A stretch of DNA of 64,000 bases from Chinchilla lanigera (Eukaryota; Chordata; Mammalia; Rodentia; Chinchillidae). Location: NCBI RefSeq assembly GCF_000276665.1, contig NW_004955416.1:8643591-8707590 (forward strand), given 5' to 3'. The translations under genes and the position numbers were made by a program. Positions 44,884-56,400 of the stretch are shown in pieces (positions within the stretch are counted from its first letter, which is position 1; each line of letters starts with the position of its first letter). The notes beneath the pieces were generated by a model. The model saw only the letters and a list, made by a program, of their open reading frames with translations, made no database searches and was not told the DNA's origin.

Positions 44884-47800
44884 TACTTAAATAACACCAC
44901 ACTGATACATAATCTCCATTTTAAAGAAATACTGTGTCAGCCAAGCATGGTGGCACAGGCCTGTAATCCCAGCATTCTGGGAGACTGAGGCAAAAGGATC
45001 ACAAGTTCAAGTTTAGCATGGGTGACTAAGTGATTTAGTACGACCCTGTGTCAAAACTAAAAAATTAGAAAAAGGTCTAGGGATGTAGCTAAGTGTGAAG
45101 TCCTTGGGTTCAATCTCCAGTACTGGAAGAAATATATATTGTCTATGATGTTAATTTTTACATAATCTTATTCTTAGGAGCTCTAGAACACTTGACTGTC
45201 TAGAAGGACCATTTCTCCTTTACCTGATTCCTTCCTTGTTTGCAATGGAGAATCAAAGCTGTGGCTCTAGGATGCACGGTAGGGCAGGAATTCCATGCTG
45301 ACATTTGGAAGGGGCACCCTGAGCTTTAGACTGTGGAGAGACACATCCGGAAGCTAGCCGGCCCGGCATGACTCTAGAGGAGGGCCTCCCACACTGCTAT
45401 CATACCCTGTGGGGCCTGTGTCCTCCTCTGGGCAGTGGGGTGGAGCAGGCCTGATCTCTAACTAGAATTCTGGTTCCCCTGTCTTTTATCCTCACTGGCA
45501 GATGATAGTCACCAAGACGTCACCCTCAACCTTGGCACCAAGCGATAGTGCCAGATCTGTCAGCCAGTGGATGGGCGAGGAGGAGGAAGTATCCTACACA
45601 AAAATCCCAGCCCTGCTGGGTAAAGAAGGCTGGATTCCCTGGTACACAAACACCTACCCCATGGCTCAGGAGTGCACCCAAGCTGGGAGCACACAGAGGC
45701 CCTGTGTCTGGCCTGGCAGATACACGAGTGGGATGCCTACCCTAACACTCTATCAGCTCTCAGGGGCCACAGATCCTGATGGCACATGTTTGGGAAACTG
45801 ACAGGGGAAATGGCCACATATTTGCAGGGGTGGTCAGAGAATTGCTGCCATTCCTACTCTGAAGGGCACAAAATACATAAACCCTTTACACTCATCCCTG
45901 TGGTCCCCACTGGCCTGGCTAGGGAGTAAGGCATTCAAGTTAAACCATCATCAACTCCATCAAGGTGGGTCCAAAACAGAAGCCTTTTTATGGGATGACT
46001 ACACACTGGGCAGTTTGAAGGCAGACCCATCAACAATTATCCAGCAAGCTCAGGACCCTGGGACTGCTCCTTCCCAAGGACAAAGGTCAGTTTCCAGCCC
46101 AACCCCAGCTGGCTGGGCTATCACAGGCCTCGTCTTCCCAAGGGTCACCAGGAGTGGGGTTCAAATGCACAGGAGGGCCAGGGCAGACAGGGGCAGTTCT
46201 GCTGCCCTCTGCTGTTGACATGCTGCTAACTCATTGGCCACAGGGTCACACTGTCCTTCCAGGAGTGAGTCAGAGTAAAGGTGGCATTTCTAGGGTTCTT
46301 GTCATCCTGAGGTATTGACACATCTGTGCCAAAAGTCACATGTCCTCCAGAAGGGGGCGGACAGAGGAAGGCAGCCTCAGGAGTAGGTTGCAGAGCCTGT
46401 CCTACCCCCGTGGGAAGCCTCAAAATAATGTTTGGCTCATTCAATGGCTGAGTCACCCTGACCAGACCGGTCCCTGAGGGGCCTGGAGAACACCTAGAGC
46501 TCTCCAGACAGCCCTGACGGGAGCGAAGTCCACGACACCGTCATCTCTGAGCTTCTGCCCCACCTCTACATGGGAGATCACATGGAGGGTGTGAGATTCT
46601 TACCAGACTTGGGGTGGAAGAGGCCCTCACCCACACCATACTACCCACAGCTGCCTGGATGACAGCAGGTAGCTGATACACAAGGGACAGTGAACGCTCC
46701 TGATGGGTCACTGGCTAGCCTTATTCCATGAGATTCTCTGATGGGACTAGATGGTGTAATTAGGACCCCACCAGCTTCTCCAGGAGAAATCTTCCTTCAT
46801 CTTCTAGGGTTTCCTCTGGAAACCCCTGGTCCATAAGCCCTCTGGGGTTCAGACCTGGACCAGGGTCTGAAAAGCTCACTACACTAGAGGCACCATTGCA
46901 TGAACACACAGTAACTAAGATACGCCGAGCAACCACTATATCCTGGACGCCAGGGATATGGGAGAGAAGAGAACACGGGTCACTGAACTCATGGAGTTAC
47001 AGCCTTGAGGAAGACAGACAGGAAATGATGTAATTAATTACCCTGAACCACAACAGCATTCGTGCTGCAGCAAGACGTGTGTCCCAACCACACACTTTGC
47101 TGCCCAAAGCCTCATCGCCAGTATCACAATGTGAAGACTAAATTATTTTTAGCCTCATTCATTTTTTTATGCACTGATTTATTCCTAGGGCTGAGAACAG
47201 TGCTCAGCTGGGATGGGCCATTTCATGTCTTAGAGGAAGGAATAAGTGGACACAAGTGACCAGGTGCTATGGGACCTGGTGCATGGCCTAACCCACAGGG
47301 GCTCTCAACACACCCAGACCCTTCCTATGCCCTCCTGCTGGATGGGCTGTGGCTGCTCCAGAGATGAGGGTTTCCTTGTTTCCCTTCCCAGAGACCATCC
47401 CTCTGCCCAGCTCTGGTGGCCTGGCTGTCCTATGACACCGCAGGCCCAGGATGTGCCATGAGTAGCTCTGGTCCTGGAGTCAGCTCTCTGTACCTGGGGG
47501 CTTAGCATGCCCTGGTCTCAGGAGCAGTCTCTTCTGTGGCTGACACATGGTGACAACCTGATCATGCGGAGGCATCACAGAGAGCCCCATGAGGCCATGG
47601 CACATGCTGGGTATTTTCTCATAACTTTCACTGAACTTGAGACACCAAGTTCCCTTCCAACTAAAGTTCCATCTGAAAGACAGGAAACAGCTGCCCTGCA
47701 GTTTGGTCAGGGGGTGCAGGCACAGCCTGACAGTGTGAATAGGGAACTCTCCAGGCGATGCCAGAATCAGCCCTCTTGTGCCAGGAGAAACCCCGTTCAT

Positions 47801-50800
47801 CCTCTGGGTACAGGCATGTTTGTTTCACTGCTGGAAGAGAAAAGATGCTTCTGTACTTGTTATGAAATAAACACAGCCGGATCATACTGACCGGAGCACT
47901 CACTTGAGTCCAGGTGTGAAGAACTCTCCCAGAACAGCAGGATCCATCCTGTGTTTATGTGTGATTCATTAAAGCTCACATCACCAATTACCCCCTCAGA
48001 ACAAAACTCCTGGCGCTGTCCCTACCTGCTGGCCCTCACATCTACCATGCTGTGGTCCCCTCTCCCCTCTTCTTCCTCCTCCCTCTAGCAGGGACCAGCA
48101 GGGACCTTGAGGCCCAGGGTTCTGTGTACTGCTACCTTAGTGACATTGGCCTCTGTGGCTCGGAGCAGATATGATGGGCGATCTCAGGGCACAAGAGATA
48201 TGCAGATGGCCTTTGTTTGGCCTGTGTAGTGATTTTTGGAAGTTTGAGTCAAAATTTGAAAACCAGGTGATTTTTACATACAAATCTAGATTCTCTTTGA
48301 TTGTGTGGGCCCATACTCCCTCAGGGTGGTGACCACTGGGCTGGCCAGGATGACCCATGGAGAACGGGCACACTATTCCTACCAGGGGCTCACAAACTCC
48401 ACGGCAAGGGCAGAACTGTGTCTTCTCTATGCAGATTCAAGTGTCTGTCAGATGTCTGTCAGAAAGCAGGTGGACAGCAAGGGCCACCCATGCTCCTCTA
48501 CCTGGTTGGCTTTACTTGATCACAATATTGGCTGGTGGCCACAGGCACCTGGGCCAGTATCGCTTGCTTTACAGAAAAACAGTGGCTTTTACAGAAGAAA
48601 AGATGGATGCATGTCTGGATGAGAACACAGTTGGCCTGGCGGTGAGGACTGTCTGCTGAAGCCAGTCAGGTGGCTTTCTTAGCAGAACATGCTCATCCGG
48701 TGTTGCTGCGGAGAGGCAGACACACTGCGCAGGCCAGGAGCGAACTGCAGCCCCCAGCCTAGCTCAGCTGGGACTGCCCAGACTCAGCTTGAGAGAGGCT
48801 CTGAAAATTGGGTCAAGGTCACCAGTGCCAGCCTTTCGCAAAATCCTCACTGTGTCCTGCAAAGCCTGGCCAGGTACACAGAGCCCCACGCCCCTGACGA
48901 GGCCGCCTGAGTACATAATCCCACAGTGCCGGCAGGCGGAGGAGGCCATCCAAGGTGACCTTCGAGGCCATGCCCAGCTCTGATTCCCTTAAGGTGCAGG
49001 ATTCTGAGAAACAGGTATTACCTCAGCATCAAAACCAGTCTCAGAGGGCTCATCTGATTTATCCATATGAATGTCATTGACCTTTGCTATGTGTCCTCTT
49101 CTGTTTAAGTGTTTTGGAAGGCAGGCAATTTCTGCTTCATCCAAGAGGACCAATTCTTATGTTCTTCTTGATTCTAACCATGAGCCCGTCCCATCCCACC
49201 GCATCTCTCTCCCATCCCATGACAGGGTAATGGGCTCCCAGTTACCTGCATTGCCTTAACCTCAGGGAAGTCCCCTGCAGAAATCTGGTATTCTCGCTGC
49301 AGCTGAAGGTAGATTTCTGGGAGCCTGAAGATAAGTTCTCGCTTCTTGTTTTCCTTTCCAAACACATTTGGCATCTCCTTCTTCAGGTGGCTGATGATGT
49401 AGGCGTGTACCTGAGGGCAATGTCAGGTAAAGATGTGCTACTCAGTACTGCCCCAGAGAAGGGACAGACAACACTGCATCTTATATACGTCAATGACCCA
49501 GAACGGGCACCCAGGCAGAGTCATGGTCCTCACACACAGGAGGGAGCAAGGTCCAGGGGAGCAGGCTGTCTAGCGGGATGCTGGGATGTATGTCCAGAGC
49601 ACTGGGCAGGATGATGGGTTTGGCGGGGAGCAGAGCCAAGGGGGAAGGTGAAACCATGCAGGGAGAGTAACAGAGAGAACACCATGACCAAGAGCAAGGT
49701 GGAAGAGGAGCCAGGACTCCGGGAGGTGGAATATGACAGGTAAGGGGCGGGGGATGACAGAGCAAGGGAAGAGGTGATACTGAATTTGGCCTTGAAGAAC
49801 AGACAGGATGTGTGGCTGAGGGGAGGATGCACCCGTCCAGGTGGAGGAAAGGACATGGACAGAGGTGCAGCACAGCAGGTTTGGGGCCGTGTCATGGACA
49901 GGTTTGAAGGTGGGGAGGGTGGGCTGCATACAGACTCTGCTCACCAGGTATTAGGAGCCGACGGAGGATTTAGGCTGCGGCTCTGCTAACCCAGTGATGG
50001 CTCTGGGGCACCAGAGAGGTCAGAATAAGGCTGAGAGCAACCTGCTTCCCAGGTGGGGTGGGCAGGCTTGGCTGGGAACAGATTGGGCAATGTGGAATTG
50101 TCCTAAACACACCCCTCTCGGCAGGGTGACTGACATGGGGAAATTCCATGGCTCCAGCTCAGTGGTGTCTCTGGGACTCTGGGGTCTGGGTAGGGAGTGA
50201 CAGGTGTGAGACAGACATGAGTTGTGATCAACCAGAAGCCCGAGGAGAAAGTTTCACCTGGTCCCTGGGAGCACCAGGAAGTGAAACTGGAGACTGCTAG
50301 CAATGATCTGCGTGGAAGCTCAGTGAGCAGTGCAACAAGAATGCCCACAACCCCTCTGCGGGCAGTTTAGATGTCAAAATCTCTACAGGTGGCACCGAAG
50401 TCATTTTCGCCTAAGACTAGCCACCTGGGACCATGCTGGTTAGCAGAAACTCCCCCTGGGGAGGAGCCGAGGTACATGAGGGAGAAGCCCCAGAAACCCT
50501 GATCTCCTGGGGTGGTCCTGGACTGTCACCCAACGGGCAGCGTCCTGCTGGAAGAGCTGGGTTTGGCCTGCGTTGTACCCTTTCTCGACATTTCTGCTCT
50601 TGCACTGATTCCCAGTTCAGGACGACATGACAGGTTCTTTACAATAGCTTTCCTGTAGCACTCGACTCTTACAGAGTTATTCAAAAGTCAAGTAAATAAC
50701 TAAATAAGAAAGGATGAAAAACAGAGCAGGGATTACAAAAAGAAAATGACTGAGTAGCTAAGGGAAACCCTATTAAAGAAAACAGACTTCACCATAATCT

Positions 50801-53447
50801 TGTGGAAATTAAATAAAGGGGATAAGTGGATACATTCAGTAGCTCAGCCAATGGCCTCTGTGGATGGGGACATGCTAGACAAAGCCAGAAATATGGGCTA
50901 AGATGAGGGCTGCATGGTGCAAGCCTGCTATGCGCAGCAGGGGAAAGGCTAACTCTTCCATCTAGATGAAGGTCGTCTCAGCATAGTGTACACGGTGTTG
51001 CCAGCTATTGCTTAGAATGCACAGAACTGGAGAGACGGTTCTAAATCTTTCTGTCAGTAGTAAGCTTGTTTATTTTTCAATACTAAACAACTTAGAGTAT
51101 TTCCAAGATTTTCTAGGGACAAAAAGAGAAACCCAACATTTGAGAATCCTTCACTTAGAATCCTAGGCTATGATGAATGAGTCGTAAGAGGAGCAAGCAC
51201 TTTGCCCTAGGTGGTCACTGCCTGGCGAGACATGGATGGGCCTAGGGGAGCCCCACGGACTTAAAGGACTGTCACGCTCCAGTGGGAAAGGCCAGATAGT
51301 CACCAGCTGCTCCTGCATTCCACTCTTGGGCAGAGTCTTCCCGGAACCTATGGCCTGGCCCGGGCCTGCCGAGCTCTGGGCGGCAGCCAGTTCCAATGGA
51401 GGCAGGAAGGCTCCTAGCTGCTTGGCATCCCACCATGAGGGGTTCTTACTGAGAGCGCCTCCCCATCATTCCCAGGAACCAGGCCCCTGCAGGTTCCCTA
51501 AGGCCCTCTGAAGCATCACTGAGCTGTTCCAGGAAGGCTTCATCTCTGCTCCCTGTTCTGACTCACTCCTACGTAGCCCCTGCCCTCAAGGCTGGGCACC
51601 TGATTCTGATCACAGGCCTGCTAGGGCCTGTGTAACCCGAGCGGAACTCAGGTGATAGGTGCCCATACACCTCTCCACCCACTACTGCTCCCTCATCTGA
51701 GACCTCATGGCACTTGCCAGCTGATGACTGAAGCTGCTGGACAACGGGCTGCCCTTGGACACTGGGCTTCCAGTGCCCTGACACACCAGAGGCAGCTCTT
51801 GTGCCAGGTCTTAACTTCCCCCACCTGTTACCTGCCTGGTACTACCTAGTCATGACTCTTGGCTGACTGGCTCACGCTGCTCTCAGCCTGTTTCCACTTC
51901 TAAGAAGTCCACTGGTCTGTGTGGTGGAAGCTTCCTGTTGTGCTGCCCGTGAGTGGCTGCCCTTCCTGGAGCATCCTGGGACAACTGTCCGGGCTCCGAT
52001 ACCATGTGGGAGCTCTGGCTTTAAAAAGTTGCTTAAGTTGCATGGTAAATCAGAATCTTAGAGTACTGACTATGGAAGGGACATTCAGTGTAACTGTACT
52101 CCTGGTTCCAGGAATTTCATATACCTTCCTCAGGGTCACATAAATAGTTGGGAGGCATGGGGCCGACACTGGCACCCAAATGCCTTATTCCCATCCTTAC
52201 AGAACTATTTTCTGTGGGTATGAGTTAACAATTTAACGAAGATAGGGTTGAGGATGTAGCTCAGTGGTAGAGTACTTGCCTAGCATGTGAGAGGCCCTAG
52301 ATTTGACCCCCTAACACTAAACAAGAAAATCTCATTGAAGCTGTTTCAAATCTGGAATTCAAAATGAACTGTATGACTCAGAACAATAGTTTGGAAAATT
52401 GACTCAGGGATTGATTTCTGATTGCTCCACATCTGCAGAAGTTTTAGAGAGGATGTTTACTCTCCCTTTGCCCACACACCAACAATGGATGTGCCATGGC
52501 ACACAGACGTTAGGAACACCACATGGCAATACGGGAAAAGGCTGCAACCCTCTGGCAGGAGGCACCTTGTCATTTTCTAAAGACACTTGGTGAATACAGC
52601 GGACAGGCTAAATGGAGCAAGTCACAGTCAGCTTCAAAAGTTCACTCCTGCCCTTCTGTTCAGAGATGTCTCTCCTGGTAAATACTGGCCTCGGGGCCAC
52701 ACCTGGAGACGGCCCTGTGCAAGGAGGTAGAAAGAGCCTGAGACTTTCTGTCTTTCATAGTGTAGAGAATGAATAAAGGGGGAACAGGAAAGAACAGAGT
52801 GTTCAGAAGGAAGAGTGGGGGTGGTGAGCCCTAGGGGTGGTGAGCCCTAGGGATGGAAGAGCAGGCTCAGGCCCTGCCACCACTCTGGACAAGTCAGGGG
52901 AGCCGTCAGATGCCTCACCTCGGCTTGTCATCCACACACTGCGGATGACAACACTTATCTCACAGTTATTATGAGAATCATAGGTGATGCACTGGAATGC
53001 ACTTGGTTTACTACAAAGGGAAGGGTAATTGTTACTTGTTATTAACTACCGGCCTGGGGCCAACAGCTGGAGGAGTGCTACTGCCAGGGCAGGCTCAGTG
53101 CTTTTGTCCTTCCTGAGGAACTAGCACACTCTCCCTGTCTGAAGAGTAACATGACGAAGTTGGGCTCCACGTGCTTAATTCACAAGTGAATGACATTGAC
53201 CTCTGTGGGCTTTTGAACATTCTTATCTTGCTCCATTCATCCTTTTTCTTGTATAAAATTGGAAAAGTCCTAAGTCCTCTAAGAGTGATGCCTGAGGTTA
53301 AATCAAATGGATCAAAATGACCATTTTTCTCTAAGCTAGTAACTCAACAAGCAGACAGGGATATCCTTCCCTTAAGGAGGCTGTATGGATTTATGAATAC
53401 TTCATAAACCCTCCAATACAAATTTCATTAAACGTGTCTAGTGCAAG

Positions 53448-53482
<35 letters not shown>

Positions 53483-56400
53483 TCCAAGTTGAGAAGTGTG
53501 TGCTCAGGAGAGAGACTGGCTCTATCCACCCAGACTGGGAGGGCAGCCCTGGGCCCCTAGTGGGGGCAGCTACCAGGTGGAAGAGATGCTTCCATGGGGT
53601 GTGGCTTTCAGGCAGTGGTTTAGTGAGGCAGGTGGGAAAGCGGGGTTAGACACTATGCCATTCATTTGTAAATTTTAAAAAAATTGGTGGGACCTGCATT
53701 TCTATAAGCCTAGTTGGAAATGTGTACAGAACACTTAAAATCGGGGGATCAGCACATTTAAAGTTGGTGCCCAGCCTGGGTGACTTAGTAACTTAGTGAG
53801 ACCTTGCCTTAAAATAAAAAATAAAAAAGGACTTGGGGATGTAGTTCAGTGTGAAGACCCTGAGTCAATCCCCAGTATGGAGGATAAAAAATTTCAGTTA
53901 ATAGAGCAGACAGTGGAAAGATGAGCCCACGGGGTAATTAAAGTGTGAGTCTCAAAGAGACAGAGACAAGCAGCTCATTGGTTCCTACTTAAACAAGGGT
54001 TTGCTACTGTGTTCAGATCAAAGCTGACCCCAGTGGCTGCTGTGCTCCAGAACAGCCTTAAAGGGACTTATGGGGGCCTCAGAGGCATCTGAGGTCAAGC
54101 TGCAGAGCAACAGGCTTCCATATATGGGCTCAAGCACTGGCATCTACAGCAGCTCGGGCTGCCGGCTGGGCTATTTTTAAAGCCTCAAGGTGGATAAACA
54201 ATAAAGAGTTCACTCCCACCCAGCACACAGCCACCCTCACACCCTGAGCCCGGGTCCGTCCACGGGTACAAAGTGCCTCAGTTCTCAGGAACGGGGAAGC
54301 CAGGCTCTGCATCATACACGTGACTGACAGGAAAACACGTTCGGAAGACGAAACTGAATTTTACAGAACTACAGTAAACCCTCAAAATCACTGAGCTCTC
54401 CATTTCTTTCTCATTTTTACTGGTTTCTTCCTCAAATGCTACCTCATTTTTTGTTGAGTGAGGATCTCCGAGTGGGTGGGGATGTTTCCTAATCTTGGGC
54501 AATGTGCTTATCAAGGGTAGGCCCTGCAGTAAACTCCCCTCCCTTTTTACTTCGGTCCATTTCTCTCATAAAGATGATTTTGATTTCCATGAGGCTGATT
54601 TATTAGAGCTGAAGAAAACTAACTTATATTTGCAAACTGTTGTTCAGGCTTTCCCCTAATAGCTCATTCTAAACAATCCTGCAGTGCACCTGACCGGTAC
54701 CTCAGAGAGTGAGCAGTCTTCATGCAGGCTGCTTATTGACACCACAAGACCCGATCTCTGCCTCGCTAAGCCCACTCTGAGATTTCCTGGATTTGGGACA
54801 GACAGCTGTAAAAACATAAAGATAGAAAAGAAAGAGCCAGTTGTAGTGGTGCGTGCTGGTAACCCCAGCACTTGGGAGGCTGAAGCAGGAAGATTGAGAG
54901 TTTGAGCCAAGTCTAGGCTACATAGTAAAATTAAGGCTACCCTGAACTACAAAGCAAGACCTTGCCTCAAAAAAACAAAAGACCTAGAAGTCATCTGATT
55001 TTGGCAACAGTACTTATTTTTAGTATTATTGCAGTGTCATCTTTGTGACACCTTAATTAAAATGAGGACACACTTGCTTTCTCTGGATGGGCCATGGGTT
55101 CTGCTTAATTACAGCGTTCTATAGTCAGATATCCCAAGAGTCAATTCAGATGTCACCACTTAGGTGACATCTAAACACTTGTCCTGTTCATGTTTTCAAA
55201 ATGGCAGATCAACAAGGCTCTCAGCTTTGCTGGGTTTCTGTGGGTGGAGAATTTTCTAGAATAAACAGAATGGCAGATTAATGCAGAAGCAAGGATGTCA
55301 GGAAGCGGCTGTCCACTCTAGATTGCAAATGAGGGTTTTTTGGACCTAGCAGTCTGACTGCCTAGACATGGACTGTAATATATACAGGTATTTGTAATTT
55401 GCAGGCTGTGACTCTCAGGGATGTTACCTACTTTCCAAGGGTCAGGCCTACATGTGTAAAATGAGGATAAGGATATGGGATTGTGTGGTTATTGACAGGA
55501 TCGAACAAAATAATACACATAATGCAAACTGTGTGGCTCTTAGAGCACTGTTGGCTTCAAAAGGAAAACTAGACCAAGAGAAGAAAGATTAACACACCAA
55601 AATAAACGCCTATAATCCCAGTGATTGGGAGGCTGAGCAGGAGGATTCTGAGTCTGCAGCCTGCCTGGGCTACACAGTGAGACTGTCTCAAAAACAGAAA
55701 CAAAAAATAAAAGCAAAGCAAAAGCATTTTTAGAAAATATAACATTCTAAAGGGAAAGGCTCAGGTGACTGCTTGTCCTTTTAAGCAAAAACAAGGTTCA
55801 CAAATGGAACATAAAACTGCAGGTAGCGGGTGGTGGACAGCGCACTGGTAGAGCGTGGTACCCAGCACGGGCAAGGCCCTGGGTTTGGCCCCCAGTGCTG
55901 CAAAAACAAAACCTGCAGATGGTCTAACGTGAGTGCCACTCGTTAGGGACCAAATCTACCGTGCTCAGCTCTGCTTCTCATGCGGCTGAGCCTGCTTCCT
56001 GTCCTGCTGCTCAGCATGGCACTGCCCCGAGCAAGCGGCACTGGAAGGCTCAGGCTGGAAGTACCCGCGCCTCAAACATTTTGCCTTTGCGAAAAGGAAC
56101 AAGCCAGATACTATTCTTAGGAAGAAAAGAAATGCAAGCTTTTTTCCTATAAGTAAGCTCAGCAAGTTTGAGCCTCCCCCTGCCATCTGCACAAGGGTTT
56201 TCATTATTCACAGTGGCGAATACAGAGCCACATTCTGTGCCTCTCAAGACCTCAGCCACACTGGCCTGTTTGAAGGGCAGATGCCCCAGGGTGGCAGAGA
56301 AGCCCCAGGGGTTATGGTGCTTGGTACTTCCAGCCCGTTCTTTGTTCCTTAGTCAGTTATCTGACCAAATGTAGCTGCTTCTTCTCAGTAATGACTGGCA

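Larger units (their letters stand above)
44177..49245 (-). other. EHD4 intron (5.07 kb)
   Basis: Contains a (CA)n run (44838-44880), a B1-ID SINE (44938-45135) and an L2-like remnant near 46925-47030 (GGACGCCAGGGATATGGGAG, GAACTCATGGAGTTACAGCC). From about 45.2 to 46.9 kb and from 47.1 to 49.2 kb I see nothing coding and no young repeat. Confidence 0.6.

Noticed and set aside
52247..52325. tRNA-like sequence with A and B boxes
   Set aside because: It is the tRNA-derived body of an ID SINE with mutations and no cloverleaf, and the same text recurs at several loci.
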